From Geobacillus sp. 46C-IIa (GTDB taxonomy: Bacteria > Bacillota > Bacilli > Bacillales > Anoxybacillaceae), in NCBI RefSeq assembly GCF_014679505.1, contig NZ_CP061474.1:3328001-3392000 (forward strand): a stretch of DNA of 64,000 nt. The letters are read 5' to 3'. How positions within the stretch are numbered: the stretch's first letter is position 1; every line of letters begins with the position of its first letter. Below are positions 1 to 10,790 of the stretch, piece after piece. The notes under the pieces were generated by a model, which saw only the letters and a list, made by a program, of their open reading frames with translations, was not told the DNA's origin and made no database searches. The position numbers and the translations under genes were made by a program.

Positions 1-576
1 TCACGCCTTTTTGTACGTGTCAATAAAGTTTTTCAACAGCTGCATGCCGTGGCTTGTCATAATCGATTCCGGGTGGAACTGCACTCCTTCAATTGGCAAT
101 GTTTTATGACGAATGGCCATCACTTCGCCTTCGTCCGTCCAAGCGGAAACAACAAAGCAATCAGGAAGTGTTTCTTTCTCCACGATGAGAGAATGGTAGC
201 GGGTCGCCGTAAACGGGTTCGGCACGCCGCGGAAAATTGTTTCCCCGTCATGGTAAACGGACGACGTTTTTCCATGCATGAGCCTTGGAGCGCGGATAAC
301 GCGGCCGCCAAACGCTTGGGCGATCGCCTGATGGCCAAGACAGACGCCGAAAATTGGTATTTTCCCAGCAAAGCGGGCGATGGCTTCTAAGCTGACGCCC
401 GCTTCATTCGGCGTGCAAGGGCCTGGAGAAATCATCAGAAAATCGGGACGGAGCCGCTCAATCTCGGCGACGGTGATTTCATCATTGCGTTTGACAAACA
501 ATTCCTCACCTAGAACGCCTAGATATTGCACTAAATTGTACGTAAAGGAATCATAATTATCAATCATCACGATCAT
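1..576 (-). CDS. pabA: Glutamine amidotransferase subunit of aminodeoxychorismate/anthranilate synthase
   Basis: Class I glutamine amidotransferase of 191 aa. It hydrolyses glutamine and passes ammonia to PabB for 4-aminobenzoate (folate) synthesis. In Bacillus the same protein also serves anthranilate synthase TrpE for tryptophan. The nucleophile motif GVCLGHQ is near residue 80 and the HPES motif with the catalytic His near residue 170. The frame stays open upstream, but the family N-terminus [14 protein letters not shown] places the start at the second of two adjacent ATGs, where GAGGTGA is well spaced. The gene begins 6 nt after the pabB stop, so the two are cotranscribed. GAG triplets around the start suggest TRAP control (see the 581-633 entry). 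The stop lies at the window edge. Confidence 0.95.
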   Translation of the reverse strand: MIVMIDNYDSFTYNLVQYLGVLGEELFVKRNDEITVAEIERLRPDFLMISPGPCTPNEAGVSLEAIARFAGKIPIFGVCLGHQAIAQAFGGRVIRAPRLMHGKTSSVYHDGETIFRGVPNPFTATRYHSLIVEKETLPDCFVVSAWTDEGEVMAIRHKTLPIEGVQFHPESIMTSHGMQLLKNFIDTYKKA

Positions 577-580
577 CATT

Positions 581-633
581 CTCACCTCATGCTCGAAAAT
601 AATATCTCCGCTTCGCTCAGCTCTTTTGCCCTC
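581..633 (-). promoter_or_regulatory. Possible TRAP-binding site over the pabA ribosome binding site
   Basis: Read on the minus strand, NAG triplets occur at 621-623, 616-618, 611-613 (AAG) and 606-608 with exact 2-nt spacers, then after a 10-nt gap at 592-594, 586-588 and 581-583 with 3- and 2-nt spacers. One more GAG lies at 631-633. The array spans the end of pabB and covers the pabA Shine-Dalgarno. In B. subtilis the tryptophan-activated protein TRAP represses trpG (pabA) translation from the same position. TRAP is known from G. stearothermophilus; its gene is not in this window. Confidence 0.6.
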
Positions 634-2003
634 CAAAGGGCCGCCGCCTTTTTCAAACATTCCTTGTATTCATGCTCCGGGTTGGAATCGATGACAATGC
701 CTGCCCCTGCTTGTACATGCGCCAGCCCGTCTTTGACGACCATCGTACGGATGGCGATGTTCAGCTCCATGTTGCCTTGAAAATCGATCCAGCCGATCGA
801 GCCGGTGTACAAGCCGCGCCGAACTGGCTCCAGTTCTTCGATAATTTCCATCGTCCGCACTTTCGGGGCACCAGTAATCGTCCCGCCCGGAAACATGGCG
901 CGAATCACGGCAAACGCATCGTGTTCTGGGGCGAGTGTGCCGGAAACGTGCGACACGATATGCATCACGTGCGAATATCGTTCGACCGTCATCCATTCGT
1001 CGACACGGACTGTCCCATATGCACAGACGCGCCCGAGATCGTTTCGTTCAAGATCGACGAGCATGGCATGTTCGGCCCGCTCCTTTTCACTGGCGAGCAG
1101 CTTGCGGGCAATTTCCTCATCCTCTGCCTCCGTCCGGCCGCGCGACCGCGTGCCGGCGATCGGCCGCGTTTCCAAACGATCTCCTTGCTTGCGGACAAGC
1201 AACTCCGGCGAACCGCTCACAACTTGGCATTCCGGAGCTTGCAAATATGCCATATACGGTGACGGGTTAATGGCTCGCAACTGCTTATAGATGGCAAACG
1301 GGTGAGTGAAGAGCGGCTGAGATTGGCGCACCGACAAGTTGACTTGGAACACATCGCCTTGGGCAATGTACTGCTGTACGCGCCGGACCGCCTCAATAAA
1401 CTGCCGCCTCGTCATCGAAACGGACGGAACGGCTGCCGAAGCTACGGGCGGCCAGCTTGGCGATTCATTCTGCTCCTCAAGCCACATCCGCTCATACGCA
1501 TCAAGCCGGCAGATGGCATCGCTTTCCTCGCCGTCTCCGGCATGGACGATCAAGTGAAGCTGCTGTTTTTGATGGTCGTAAATCACCACATCATCAAACA
1601 GCCAAAAATACATAAACGGCAGCTGCAAATCGTCGCGGGCAAGCTCCGGAAGCCGTTCCATGTAACGGACGGCGTCATAACTAATATAGCCGATCAATCC
1701 GCCCTGGCAGGGCAACGGCTCGCCCTCATCAGGCACGGAAAAACGTGAAAACCATTGTTGCAGCAACTCAAGTGGCGGCCCGTCCAACACGGTTTCTTTT
1801 CCGCGATCAGTGATGGATAGCCGCTGTTCAGTCGCACGGATGATCCCGCTTGGGTTGAGGCCGATAATGCTATATCTCCCCCCTTGGCCGCTCTCCAGCA
1901 GCACGTGATGCGGTCGGCCGTACGCCAGCTGTTCGTACTGGCGAAACCAATCCCGTCCACGATAACCGATTGTCCGCCTCAGCTGCCTTCGCCGTTGTTC
2001 CAT
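582..2003 (-). CDS. pabB: Aminodeoxychorismate synthase component I
   Basis: Chorismate-using enzyme of 473 aa that, with ammonia from PabA, makes 4-amino-4-deoxychorismate for folate. The C-terminal half carries the chorismate-binding signatures: [11 protein letters not shown], then [17 protein letters not shown], then [11 protein letters not shown]. The frame is open to 2063, but the ATG at 2003 has AAGGAG 8 nt upstream and fits the family N-terminus. It is first in the pab operon with pabA following. TrpE is a paralogue, but linkage to pabA next to cysK is the Bacillus pab arrangement. Confidence 0.94.
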   Translation of the reverse strand: MEQRRRQLRRTIGYRGRDWFRQYEQLAYGRPHHVLLESGQGGRYSIIGLNPSGIIRATEQRLSITDRGKETVLDGPPLELLQQWFSRFSVPDEGEPLPCQGGLIGYISYDAVRYMERLPELARDDLQLPFMYFWLFDDVVIYDHQKQQLHLIVHAGDGEESDAICRLDAYERMWLEEQNESPSWPPVASAAVPSVSMTRRQFIEAVRRVQQYIAQGDVFQVNLSVRQSQPLFTHPFAIYKQLRAINPSPYMAYLQAPECQVVSGSPELLVRKQGDRLETRPIAGTRSRGRTEAEDEEIARKLLASEKERAEHAMLVDLERNDLGRVCAYGTVRVDEWMTVERYSHVMHIVSHVSGTLAPEHDAFAVIRAMFPGGTITGAPKVRTMEIIEELEPVRRGLYTGSIGWIDFQGNMELNIAIRTMVVKDGLAHVQAGAGIVIDSNPEHEYKECLKKAAALWRAKELSEAEILFSSMR

Positions 2004-2078
2004 CTTGGTCAGCTCCTTATGATGTTCATGGTTATTCTTATTGTACAATGAGTGGCCGCTCATATCACTATCGCTACA

Positions 2079-2111
2079 TAAAAAAGTTCGACAGGGTTGC
2101 CCCTGCCGAAA
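2079..2111 (-). terminator. Intrinsic terminator of cysK
   Basis: On the minus strand a 10-bp stem (TTCGGCAGGG/CCCTGTCGAA with one wobble) closes a GCAA loop and is followed by CTTTTTT. It lies just after the cysK stop and separates cysK from the pab operon. Confidence 0.88.
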
Positions 2112-2119
2112 AAAGTTGC

Positions 2120-3046
2120 TTAGTCTTCGAATTGGTAAAGCGGCGTGCTCAAGTAACGTTCTCCGTTGCTCGGGATGATGGCCAGCACTTTTTTCCCTTT
2201 GCCGAGCTCTTTCGCCACTTTCAACGCCGCGTGAATGGCAGCGCCGGACGAAATGCCGCCGAGAATGCCTTCCTCGCGAGCCGCGCGGCGGGCCGCCGCA
2301 AACGCTTCTTCCGTTGTTACCGTAATGACGCCGTCGTAAATGCTTGTATCTAAAATATCCGGAACAAACCCGGCGCCGATTCCTTGGATTTTATGCGGAC
2401 CCGGTTTGCCGCCGGACAACACCGGCGAATCAGCCGGCTCAACGGCGTAAATTTTAATGTTTGGATACGCCTCGCGCAATACTTTGCCAGCTCCCGTAAT
2501 CGTTCCGCCCGTACCGATGCCGGCGACGAACGCATCGAGCTGATCGCCCATTTGCTCAACGATTTCTTTCCCAGTCGTCAGGCGGTGGATTTCCGGGTTC
2601 GCTTCGTTTTTGAACTGTTGCGGCATAAAGTAGCCGTGCTCGCGGACAAGTTCTTCCGCCTTTTCGATTGCCCCGCGCATTCCTTGCGCGCCCGGCGTGA
2701 GCACCAGCTCTGCGCCGTACGCCCGCAGCAAGTTGCGGCGCTCCAAACTCATCGTATCCGGCATGACCAATACCGCTTTATATCCCTTCGCTGCTGCGAC
2801 CATTGCCAGTCCGATTCCCGTGTTGCCGCTCGTCGGCTCAACGATCGTATCGCCCGGTTTCAGTTTTCCTTCCTTTTCCGCTGCTTCAATCATTGCCAGC
2901 GCGATCCGGTCTTTGACACTGCTTCCCGGGTTCATAAACTCGAGCTTCACGTAGACATCGGCGCTGTCTTCATCGACGATGCGGTTCAACTTCACGGCCG
3001 GTGTATCGCCGATCAGTTCCGTTATAGAGTTGACTGTGCGTGCCAT
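2120..3046 (-). CDS. cysK: Cysteine synthase A (O-acetylserine thiol-lyase)
   Basis: PLP enzyme of 308 aa that makes L-cysteine from O-acetylserine and sulfide. The PLP lysine is K45 in SSVKDR, the substrate loop TSGNTG is at about residues 72-77, and the phosphate-binding GTGGTITG follows near residue 180. The start is the ATG at 3046 preceded by GGGGTGG; the longer frame to 3118 has no family support. Monocistronic, with its own promoter and terminator. In B. subtilis a PrsA-like gene (yacD) sits between hslO and cysK; it is absent here. Confidence 0.96.
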   Translation of the reverse strand: MARTVNSITELIGDTPAVKLNRIVDEDSADVYVKLEFMNPGSSVKDRIALAMIEAAEKEGKLKPGDTIVEPTSGNTGIGLAMVAAAKGYKAVLVMPDTMSLERRNLLRAYGAELVLTPGAQGMRGAIEKAEELVREHGYFMPQQFKNEANPEIHRLTTGKEIVEQMGDQLDAFVAGIGTGGTITGAGKVLREAYPNIKIYAVEPADSPVLSGGKPGPHKIQGIGAGFVPDILDTSIYDGVITVTTEEAFAAARRAAREEGILGGISSGAAIHAALKVAKELGKGKKVLAIIPSNGERYLSTPLYQFED

Positions 3047-3089
3047 GGTTCCACCCCTAATCCCGATTAATTTTATCGAATTTGTTTCC

Positions 3090-3118
3090 AATGTATCAGT
3101 TATTGGCGTAATTGTCAA
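3090..3118 (-). promoter_or_regulatory. Sigma-A promoter of cysK
   Basis: TTGACA (3118-3113), a 17-bp spacer and TACATT (3095-3090), about 45 bp upstream of the cysK start. I did not recognise a CymR operator. Confidence 0.65.
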
Positions 3119-3132
3119 TCATTTTAATGTTT

Positions 3133-4017
3133 TCATCCTTTTTCGGCGAGTTGCTTGAGCTGCTCCAGCTCTTCTTTCGCGAAATGGTACGTCTCGTTGC
3201 AAAAATGGCACGAAGCTTCCGCCTGTCCTTCTTGATCGATAATGTCCTGAATTTCCTCCGGCCCTAGGCTGACGAGGGCATCAGCGATCCGCTCACGCGA
3301 ACAGCGGCAGACGAATGAAACCGGCATCGTCTCAAGGACGCGGACGCCTCCATCCCCTAAAATTTGTTCTACAATTTGTTCCGGACTCAGTCCGTTTTCA
3401 ATCATGCGCGACACAGGAGGAATTTGTTTTAACCGCTCTTCAATGCAGGTGATCGTCGTTTCTTCCGTCCCAGGCATGAGCTGAATGATGAATCCTCCGG
3501 CGGCCCGGATCGTGTAGTCGCGATTGACGAGCACACCGACACCGACGGATGATGGAATTTGTTCAGACGAGACAAAATAATACGTAAAGTCATCGCCAAG
3601 CTCTCCGGAGATCAGCGGCACTTGTCCGGTGAAAAAATCGCGCAGCCCGAGGTCTTTCACGACGGTGAGCATCCCGTTTTTGCCGACCGCCCGCGCGACA
3701 TCGAGCTTCCCATGCTCGTTCAGCTCAAAATGGACATGCGGGTTTGTCACATACCCACGCACTTCCCCTTTAGCGTTGCTGTCGACTAAAATGATACCGA
3801 TTGGCCCGCCGCCATCAATTTTAATCGTCAACGTTTCTTCGCCTTTCAGCATCGCCCCCATCATGACGCCCGCCGTCAGCGCCCGGCCAAGCGCAGCCGA
3901 TGCAGCCGGCCACGTCTGGTGTCGCCGCTGCGCTTCCGCGACCGTCTCTGTCGTTCTTGTTGCATACGCCCTCACTTGTCCATCATAAGCGAGCGCTTTC
4001 ACTAAGTAATCTCCCAT
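3133..4017 (-). CDS. hslO: Redox-regulated holdase chaperone Hsp33
   Basis: Hsp33 family, 294 aa, an oxidation-activated cytoplasmic chaperone. The C-terminal zinc-thiol switch is complete: CRC near residue 233 and CHFC near residue 265. The start MGDYLVKAL matches the family N-terminus. In-frame ATGs at 4023 and 4035 are possible; the last overlaps the coaX stop as ATGA, so translation is coupled to coaX whichever start is used. Confidence 0.95.
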   Translation of the reverse strand: MGDYLVKALAYDGQVRAYATRTTETVAEAQRRHQTWPAASAALGRALTAGVMMGAMLKGEETLTIKIDGGGPIGIILVDSNAKGEVRGYVTNPHVHFELNEHGKLDVARAVGKNGMLTVVKDLGLRDFFTGQVPLISGELGDDFTYYFVSSEQIPSSVGVGVLVNRDYTIRAAGGFIIQLMPGTEETTITCIEERLKQIPPVSRMIENGLSPEQIVEQILGDGGVRVLETMPVSFVCRCSRERIADALVSLGPEEIQDIIDQEGQAEASCHFCNETYHFAKEELEQLKQLAEKG

Positions 4018-4031
4018 GTTCATCAAGCCTT

Positions 4032-4808
4032 TCATCCTTTTTTCTCCGTATTTTTCTCGTACAACAGTTTTAGGCCGGTCAACGTTAAAAACGGATCAAC
4101 GACATCGATCACGTCCGACTCGCCGGCAATGAGCGGCGCCAGGCCACCGGTCGCGATCACTTTCGGCGGAACTTTGCTTTTCGCCTTCATTCGCGAAACG
4201 ATGCCTTCCACCTGTCCGACATAGCCGTATAAAATGCCCGCTTGCATGGCGCTGACCGTATTTTTGCCAACAATATCGTCCGGGCGGGCAATTTCAATGC
4301 GCGGCAATTTCGCCGCCCGCGCAAACAACGCCTCTGTCGAAATCATAATTCCCGGGGCAATGGCTCCCCCCATATATTGTTTATGTTCATTAATATAACA
4401 ATACGTCGTCGCTGTCCCGAAGTCGACAATGATGAGTGGGCTGCCGTATAAGTGAATGCCGGCAACCGCATTGACAATTCGGTCGGCGCCGACTTCACGC
4501 GGATTTTCATATTTAATGTCAAGCCCGGTTTTAATGCCTGGCCCGACAATGAGCGGTTTAATATGGAAGTATTTTAAACACATGCGTTCAAGGGCAAACA
4601 TGATCGGCGGCACTACGGAAGAGATGATCATGCCATGGATGTCGGAAAACTGCAAGCCGACATGATTCAAAAGCGCTTTGATCGTCATGCCGTACTCGTC
4701 TTCCGTTTTCGTCCGGCTTGTCTCAATGCGCCAATGGTACTTTAACTCATCGCCGTCATAAACCCCTAATACAGTATTTGTATTGCCCACGTCCAACACA
4801 AAAATCAT
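4032..4808 (-). CDS. coaX: Type III pantothenate kinase
   Basis: First enzyme of coenzyme A synthesis, 258 aa, ASKHA fold. The phosphate loop [10 protein letters not shown] is at residues 5-14, [11 protein letters not shown] lies near residue 100, and VDFGTATT near residue 118 is the second phosphate motif. The ATG at 4808 gives the family start [11 protein letters not shown]; an in-frame GTG at 4823 is the alternative. The gene overlaps hslO downstream and is separated from ftsH by a terminator. Confidence 0.95.
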   Translation of the reverse strand: MIFVLDVGNTNTVLGVYDGDELKYHWRIETSRTKTEDEYGMTIKALLNHVGLQFSDIHGMIISSVVPPIMFALERMCLKYFHIKPLIVGPGIKTGLDIKYENPREVGADRIVNAVAGIHLYGSPLIIVDFGTATTYCYINEHKQYMGGAIAPGIMISTEALFARAAKLPRIEIARPDDIVGKNTVSAMQAGILYGYVGQVEGIVSRMKAKSKVPPKVIATGGLAPLIAGESDVIDVVDPFLTLTGLKLLYEKNTEKKG

Positions 4809-4911
4809 GGCCTCATTCCCCACTTTTCCTCAATAAATTCCTTTCTTTATCATATCATACCTTATTTTGTTGCGGGGACAAAACCGGTGGCCCCGCCCCC
4901 CCAGGCCATGG

Positions 4912-4956
4912 CAAAAAAAAGAGGGCATCCCGAAGATAACAGGACACCCTTTTTGA
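4912..4956 (-). terminator. Intrinsic terminator downstream of ftsH
   Basis: Minus-strand stem AGGGTGTCC/GGGATGCCCT (9 bp with two G-U pairs) followed by CTTTTTTTT. It ends the tilS-hpt-ftsH unit before coaX. Confidence 0.85.
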
Positions 4957-5042
4957 TCACGATCTATACGCACTGAACACTTTCGCAAAGCCATATCTTG
5001 TATCTCTCTTGGAGAAAGGCGACCTTTTCGTTCAGCCCTTAA

Positions 5043-6941
5043 TTACTCCTCTTTCTTTTGGATGTTCACTTTCACATCGCCGTCGCCTTTGCCGATTTCG
5101 TTGCGCCCTTTGCGATCCGGCGGCAGCGTGCCGTGCTCGAACAAATGCTTAATTTGTTCGGCATCGAGCGTCTCGACTTCTAACAGCGTCGTAGCGATTA
5201 AATCCAATTTGTCCCGATGCTGTGTTAAAATCTGTTTCGCCTTATCGTAACACTCTTTAATGATGCGTTGAATCTCCAAGTCAATTTCATAGGCGATTTT
5301 ATCGCTATAGTTTTGCTCGTTATGCAAGTCGCGGCCTAAAAACACTTGCCCGCCCGGCTGGCCAAATTGAAGCGGACCAAGTTTTTCGCTCATCCCGAAT
5401 TCCGTCACCATCCGGCGCGCAATGTTCGTCGCCCGCTGAAAGTCGTTATGAGCCCCTGTGCTCACTTCATTGAACACAATTTCCTCGGCGACGCGCCCGC
5501 CGAGCAGCCCCGTGATTTTATCCATCAGTTCCGCTTTAGTCATAAAGTAACGGTCCTCTTTCGGCAGCATCACCGCATAGCCGCCGGCCTGGCCGCGCGG
5601 GACGATCGTCACTTTATGCACCATTTCGGCGTCGGCAAGCACCATGCCGATGACCGTATGTCCGGCCTCATGAAAGGCAACAATGCGCCGCTCTTTTTCC
5701 GAGATGACGCGGCTTTTTTTCGCCGGCCCGGCAATCACCCGATCCGTTGCCTCGTCGATATCGCTCATATCGATTTTCTTTTTGTTGCGGCGCGCTGCTA
5801 CAAGCGCCGCTTCGTTCAGCAAGTTCTCCAAATCGGCGCCGGAAAATCCCGGTGTCCGCATGGCGATAGCCTTTAAGTCAACGGATTCATCAAGCGGTTT
5901 GTTGCGGGCATGCACGCGCAATACGGCCTCGCGCCCTTTCACATCCGGCCGGTCGACAGTGATTTGCCGGTCGAAACGGCCCGGGCGCAACAGCGCTGGG
6001 TCTAAAATATCCGGCCGGTTCGTCGCTGCAATAATAATGATCCCTTCATTCCCGTTAAAGCCGTCCATTTCGACAAGCAGCTGGTTGAGCGTCTGCTCGC
6101 GCTCATCGTGGCCGCCGCCGAGACCGGCGCCGCGTTGGCGCCCGACAGCGTCAATTTCATCGATAAAAATGATGCACGGGGCATTTTTTTTCGCCGTTTC
6201 GAACAAGTCGCGCACGCGCGACGCACCGACCCCAACGAACATTTCCACAAAATCCGACCCGCTGATCGAGAAAAACGGCACGCCTGCTTCCCCGGCGACC
6301 GCGCGCGCCAACAGCGTTTTCCCTGTACCCGGCGGCCCGACAAGCAGCACCCCTTTTGGAATGCGGGCGCCGAGCTCCGCGAATTTGCGCGGGTCTTTTA
6401 AAAACTCGACAATTTCCACGAGCTCTTCTTTTTCCTCGTCCGCCCCAGCCACGTCACGAAAACGGACTTTCCGCTTGTCATCCGTATACAGCCGCGCCCG
6501 GCTTTTGCCGAAATTCATCACTCGGCTGCCGCCGCCTTGCGCTTGATTCAGCAAGAAGAAAAACAAAATAAAAATAATGACAAACGGAATAATGGACGTG
6601 AAAAACGTCACCCATCCGCTCGTTTCATCCGCTGGCATTACTTCCACCCGCGTCCGTGCCGCCGCTGCATCGATGCGATCAAGCACTTTGTCGCTGTTCA
6701 TCACATAGGTGGAAAAATATTGCCCCTCATTATATGCTTTCAATTGGCCTCGGATTTCATATACGCCGCGCTCCGGCTTAATGGAAAACGACTCGACGTC
6801 CCCGTTTTCCAGATGAGTGATAAACGCATCGTACGTCATCGGCTCGGTCCGCTGATTCGTTCCGTTAAAAAAGCTGACGACGCCGATCACGACGAGGAAA
6901 ATCAGCAAATAAAAGATGGTGTTACGGAAAATCCGGTTCAT
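5043..6941 (-). CDS. ftsH: ATP-dependent zinc metalloprotease FtsH
   Basis: Membrane-anchored AAA+ protease, 632 aa. Membrane segments are at about residues 7-25 and 110-130 with an extracytoplasmic domain between. The AAA module has Walker A GPPGTGKT near residue 204 and Walker [12 protein letters not shown] near residue 260. HEAGH near residue 426 is the zinc and catalytic site. It degrades misfolded membrane proteins and regulators such as Spo0E-type phosphatases in Bacillus. GGAGG precedes the ATG. It ends the tilS-hpt-ftsH cluster after a 94-bp gap that could hold its own weak promoter. Confidence 0.97.
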   Translation of the reverse strand: MNRIFRNTIFYLLIFLVVIGVVSFFNGTNQRTEPMTYDAFITHLENGDVESFSIKPERGVYEIRGQLKAYNEGQYFSTYVMNSDKVLDRIDAAAARTRVEVMPADETSGWVTFFTSIIPFVIIFILFFFLLNQAQGGGSRVMNFGKSRARLYTDDKRKVRFRDVAGADEEKEELVEIVEFLKDPRKFAELGARIPKGVLLVGPPGTGKTLLARAVAGEAGVPFFSISGSDFVEMFVGVGASRVRDLFETAKKNAPCIIFIDEIDAVGRQRGAGLGGGHDEREQTLNQLLVEMDGFNGNEGIIIIAATNRPDILDPALLRPGRFDRQITVDRPDVKGREAVLRVHARNKPLDESVDLKAIAMRTPGFSGADLENLLNEAALVAARRNKKKIDMSDIDEATDRVIAGPAKKSRVISEKERRIVAFHEAGHTVIGMVLADAEMVHKVTIVPRGQAGGYAVMLPKEDRYFMTKAELMDKITGLLGGRVAEEIVFNEVSTGAHNDFQRATNIARRMVTEFGMSEKLGPLQFGQPGGQVFLGRDLHNEQNYSDKIAYEIDLEIQRIIKECYDKAKQILTQHRDKLDLIATTLLEVETLDAEQIKHLFEHGTLPPDRKGRNEIGKGDGDVKVNIQKKEE

Positions 6942-7035
6942 TTCTTGCCTCCTCCCATATGAAACACACTATACTCAATACTATCATAGAAATTTGCCTA
7001 AATACAAACAATTCGGCCGCCGCACAATGACCGGC

Positions 7036-7581
7036 TTATTTTTGGTACACTTCTGGTTTTAAGACACCGATAAACGGGAGGTTGCGATATTTTTCCGCAT
7101 AATCGAGACCGTAGCCGACGACGAACTCATCCGGGACGGTAAATCCGGTGTAGTCCGCTTGGATATCAGCCTTACGTCCAGACGGCTTGTCAAGGAGGGT
7201 GACGATTTTGATCGAATTCGCCTTCCGGTAACGGAATAAATCGACTAGATAGCTGAGCGTCAGCCCGCTGTCAATAATATCTTCAATGATCAAAATGTCG
7301 CGACCTTCGACAGATGTATTTAAGTCTTTCACAATTTTTACTTCCCCAGATGAAACAGTCGCATTCCCGTAGCTCGAAACATCCATAAAATCCATTTCCA
7401 AATATGTATCAATATGTTTCAACAAATCGGCCATAAATGGCATCGCCCCTTTGAGAACGCCAACGGCGAGCGGAAAACGGCCGTCATACTCCTTTGTTAA
7501 TATGCCACCTAACTCTTTTACTTTTTCCTGAATCTCTTCCTCGGTGATTAGCACTTTCTGGATATCGTCTTTCATCCCCAT
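7036..7581 (-). CDS. hpt: Hypoxanthine phosphoribosyltransferase
   Basis: Purine salvage enzyme of 181 aa that makes IMP or GMP from base and PRPP. The PRPP motif [13 protein letters not shown] is near residue 100, and the base-binding [14 protein letters not shown] follows near residue 150. AGGAGG is 7 nt before the chosen ATG at 7581; a second ATG at 7575 is less well spaced. Only 11 nt separate it from tilS. In B. subtilis HprT and TilS form a complex that activates ftsH transcription. Confidence 0.96.
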   Translation of the reverse strand: MGMKDDIQKVLITEEEIQEKVKELGGILTKEYDGRFPLAVGVLKGAMPFMADLLKHIDTYLEMDFMDVSSYGNATVSSGEVKIVKDLNTSVEGRDILIIEDIIDSGLTLSYLVDLFRYRKANSIKIVTLLDKPSGRKADIQADYTGFTVPDEFVVGYGLDYAEKYRNLPFIGVLKPEVYQK

Positions 7582-7592
7582 CTTTTTGCCTC

Positions 7593-8987
7593 CTAGCTGT
7601 TCATCGACTGATAGCGCAGTAAAATATAGCGGGCTTGCCCGCGCTCCCCGGCTTCAAACGCCGATTTTTTCAATCCGGGCACCCAAAGGATGCGGCCGTC
7701 GGCATCTTCCACAATCGGCCAACAATCCCTTTCCATCCGCGGAATTTTCGCCTCAATGAAAACCTCTTTAATTTTTTTCGTTCCTCCCGTCCCCTTCAGC
7801 ACCATCCGGTCACCGGTGCGGCGCGTCCGTACGTGAAGCGGAAGAGAAACCGCAGCGGGGTCAACCACAAACAAATCATTTCCTAGCTGCTTTCTCGGAT
7901 AGTGTTCCCTAAATTCACTCACGATTGCGTAACCGTTTGGGAGAGGCAATAGCGCCGGAACCGGCAGCTCCAGCCAGTAGCCTTGAGCGCAGCGTTGCAG
8001 GCCAAACGTAAACAAACAACGGTCATACGAGCGAATCACTTTTAATCCTTTCGGCAAATTGAGCATTCCGGAAGGACGGTCGCGCTCACAAAGCATCAGT
8101 ATATGGTCGATATGCACGGAGGTCAACATCGGCGGAATGCCCCCGTAAAGGCGGAGAAGCAGCCGCTGCAACGCCCGGCGCTGCAGCGGCCGCGGCAACG
8201 CTAAGAACGGAGCAATGTGCAGCACAGCATCGCTATTTTGTTTTTCCATTACTTTATTCAGCGCGTCCGTTGCTAATTCCTCCAAAAATTGTTCATCTTC
8301 CGCCATGATTTCGCTATATTGCTGAAATCGTTCATGCAAGCGCGGATTCTCCTGTTTTAACAGCGGCACAATATGATGGCGGAACCGGTTGCGCGTATAA
8401 TCGTCTTTCTCATTGCTTGGATCCCGGCGCGGGGTCAGCCCTTCTTTTTTACAGTAGTCTTCAATTTCCGCCCGGCTGACGGCCAAAAACGGGCGGATGA
8501 GATAGCTGCCATGAAACGGCCGCTTGACGGGAATGCCCGCATACCCTTTGCTTGTGCTGCCGCGCACAAGCCGCATTAAAATCGTCTCGACTTGATCATC
8601 GCCATGATGGCCTAAAGCGACATATTGCGCTTGATATTTTTTCACCAATTCAGCGAAAAAGCCATATCGACAATTCCGCGCCGCCTCTTGGGCGCCGAGG
8701 CCCGTGCGCCGCTGAAAGGCCGGAACGTCGATTTGCACCGCTTCACATAAAATACGGTGCTCGGCGCAAAAACGTTTCACAAATTCCATCTCTTCTTCCG
8801 ATTCCCGCCCGCGGAACATATGGTCAACATGGGCCGCTACGAGCTGAAGCTTCCACTCCTCCCGAAGCGAACATAAGAAGTGCAAAAGCGCAAGCGAATC
8901 CGGTCCTCCGGAAACACCGACAATGACCGTCGCCCCTTCCGTAAGCAGCTTATGCCTGTCAATAAAGGCGCGCACTTTATCCATCAT
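7593..8987 (-). CDS. tilS: tRNA(Ile)-lysidine synthase
   Basis: ATP-PPi synthetase of 464 aa that converts C34 of tRNA-Ile(CAU) to lysidine, which is essential for decoding AUA. The PP-loop motif VGVSGGPDS is at residues 23-31, [12 protein letters not shown] lies near residue 130, and a C-terminal TilS domain carries the usual insert. Two adjacent ATGs (8987, 8984) follow GAGG; the first is better spaced. Confidence 0.95.
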   Translation of the reverse strand: MMDKVRAFIDRHKLLTEGATVIVGVSGGPDSLALLHFLCSLREEWKLQLVAAHVDHMFRGRESEEEMEFVKRFCAEHRILCEAVQIDVPAFQRRTGLGAQEAARNCRYGFFAELVKKYQAQYVALGHHGDDQVETILMRLVRGSTSKGYAGIPVKRPFHGSYLIRPFLAVSRAEIEDYCKKEGLTPRRDPSNEKDDYTRNRFRHHIVPLLKQENPRLHERFQQYSEIMAEDEQFLEELATDALNKVMEKQNSDAVLHIAPFLALPRPLQRRALQRLLLRLYGGIPPMLTSVHIDHILMLCERDRPSGMLNLPKGLKVIRSYDRCLFTFGLQRCAQGYWLELPVPALLPLPNGYAIVSEFREHYPRKQLGNDLFVVDPAAVSLPLHVRTRRTGDRMVLKGTGGTKKIKEVFIEAKIPRMERDCWPIVEDADGRILWVPGLKKSAFEAGERGQARYILLRYQSMNS

Positions 8988-9043
8988 TCAAGAAAACCTC
9001 TTCGCTCCCTTTTCGCTTCCCCTGACAGCTATTGTACCATAAA

Positions 9044-10021
9044 TTACATCGTTAGTTGCCAGTATATATAAAAACCGTACGCGCTAAGCAACAGGGCGGC
9101 GATCAATACCGTTTCAGCAATGGCGCCCACTTTGCGGCGCTTTTTCGCCCGCCGCCCCGATCGGCGGTTCAGCGCTGCTGTCTTTGTTTCGTTTTTCACG
9201 GCTGACCGGCGGGAAAAGGCAGCCAATAAGTCATGGCGCATGGCTGCAGCGTTTGCATACCGGCCGTCGAGCGCTTTTTGCAAAACGTGCTTATATTGGG
9301 CTAAAAAGCGGTCCGCCTCGATGATTTTGAAAAGCTGTGATCGCCCGTCGCCTGTTTTCTCGAGATGCCCCGGATAACAGGCTGCAATCATCACCATCGC
9401 CGCTGAAAACAAATCATACGACGGTTCAGCTTTGCGTGACCCAAGCCCCCAATAACCGCGGTCGTACAGCTCGGTAAACTCTTTGACCGCCCTTCCTTGC
9501 AGCGTCGTCCCTCCTACGTCCAACAGCCGGACGGATGGCGGCGGTCCGGTGACGATTAAATTGTCTGGTTTTAAGTCGCCAAACACCCACCCCTCCTCGT
9601 GCAGCCGCTCAAGCACAGACAACAGCTGCACAAGCAGCACCGGCGCCCATTCTTTTCCGCGGCGGCGGACAAAGGCGGTGAAGTTTTCCCCTTCAATATA
9701 CTCCATCACATAAAATGGGACCGTTTCCCGCACGAGCGGGCTTCGCCAGTCATCAGCTTCCAGCAAAGAAGGCCCGAGGGCAACCCCCTGGACCTTGGAA
9801 AAACGGCGTAAAATATTCATTTCCGAGGCCAACGACGCATAATCGTCGCTCAGTTTCACAGCGACGCGATGGCCGTTGCTTTCCGCCAAGTAGACGACGC
9901 CGTTCGCCCCGCTGCCGAGCCGCCGCAACAGCCGATACGAACGGCCGTGCCATTTGCCGGTGACGACCGTGCCGGGCGGAAGATTACAAAGACGATTCTT
10001 CGATGTATGGCTCATCGCCAT
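9044..10021 (-). CDS. yabT: Membrane-anchored Ser/Thr kinase YabT
   Basis: Hanks-type kinase of 325 aa with a single C-terminal membrane helix at about residues 300-322. The glycine loop LGSGANGVVYLA is near residue 35, the catalytic lysine is in VAVKLS, and the DFG-equivalent is LLDVGG. The catalytic loop reads GDLKPDN: the usual His-Arg before the Asp is absent, as in B. subtilis YabT. A basic stretch precedes the helix. B. subtilis YabT is DNA-activated and phosphorylates RecA during sporulation. The frame overlaps yabS by about 38 nt. A TTG at 10027 is closer to AAGGAG and is an alternative start. Confidence 0.92.
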   Translation of the reverse strand: MAMSHTSKNRLCNLPPGTVVTGKWHGRSYRLLRRLGSGANGVVYLAESNGHRVAVKLSDDYASLASEMNILRRFSKVQGVALGPSLLEADDWRSPLVRETVPFYVMEYIEGENFTAFVRRRGKEWAPVLLVQLLSVLERLHEEGWVFGDLKPDNLIVTGPPPSVRLLDVGGTTLQGRAVKEFTELYDRGYWGLGSRKAEPSYDLFSAAMVMIAACYPGHLEKTGDGRSQLFKIIEADRFLAQYKHVLQKALDGRYANAAAMRHDLLAAFSRRSAVKNETKTAALNRRSGRRAKKRRKVGAIAETVLIAALLLSAYGFYIYWQLTM

Positions 10022-10724
10022 CGCCAATCCAGCTCCTTAGCGACCGTTTGCGGCCGAAATGGGCGATCGCTTCACGCAGCGCCGGCCCTGTCGGCGTCAG
10101 CCCGCCTGACGCCAATTTCGGAAAGACGGTGGACAGCTCCTCAATCTTCGGTGTCCAATCGATCATTTTTTCGGCATGTTCCCGTTTTCCCGGAAAGATG
10201 AAGACGGAAAAACGGTTTTCACCCATGCGCGCATTTAAACTGAGCGATAAATCGACGAGCGCCTCTTTGACCGTCGGTAATTTCGTCTTCATGCTCCCGC
10301 TCGTGTCGATTAAAATAAGCACGTCGAGCGCAGCCGTTTCCCCAAGTTCATCGACGACTTCCATCACTTGGCCGCGCTTGTCCGGCGGCAAATCTTCCAG
10401 CGAAACGTCCGAACCAAATATTTGTTTTAATTCACGGTTAACGAGCCCTTGCAGCGTCTGTGTCATCGCCTGGCGCGTCACCATCTGCACCGTTTGCGAC
10501 AGCTGCTTGGCATATACAACCTGGCTCATCCCGCCGCCGGCGGCCGCAATCGCTTCAATTTCCCGCTGACCATTTTCATCGATCGTGTCTTGGTCTAACA
10601 CGCCGATCACGTTCACTGTAATGCCCTGTTCCCGCGCCAATGCCGCCATGGCGGCCGGATCCTCCCCATGATTGGAGCAGCCGTCGGTAATGAGCAAAAT
10701 CTGCCGCAACGTTCCCTTTCGCAT
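9984..10724 (-). CDS. yabS: VWA-domain protein YabS
   Basis: Cytoplasmic protein of 246 aa with two von Willebrand A-like halves. The first (residues 1-45) starts inside the fold at LLITDGCSNHG and lacks a MIDAS DxSxS. The second begins near residue 135 with an intact MIDAS motif DTSGS. The B. subtilis homologue has the same length and layout, so this is not a truncation. It lies between spoIIE and yabT and overlaps yabT. Molecular function is unknown; a sporulation role is inferred from its neighbours. Confidence 0.88.
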   Translation of the reverse strand: MRKGTLRQILLITDGCSNHGEDPAAMAALAREQGITVNVIGVLDQDTIDENGQREIEAIAAAGGGMSQVVYAKQLSQTVQMVTRQAMTQTLQGLVNRELKQIFGSDVSLEDLPPDKRGQVMEVVDELGETAALDVLILIDTSGSMKTKLPTVKEALVDLSLSLNARMGENRFSVFIFPGKREHAEKMIDWTPKIEELSTVFPKLASGGLTPTGPALREAIAHFGRKRSLRSWIGDGDEPYIEESSL

Positions 10725-10790
10725 GTTCGTTCCCCTCCTCAGCGAAATGTATTACCATCATCGCCTCAGGGGAACGTTTTTATACGCGCG

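Noticed and set aside
5683..6546. 287-aa plus-strand open frame opposite ftsH
   Set aside because: Ser/Arg-rich shadow of the AAA domain with no start signal.
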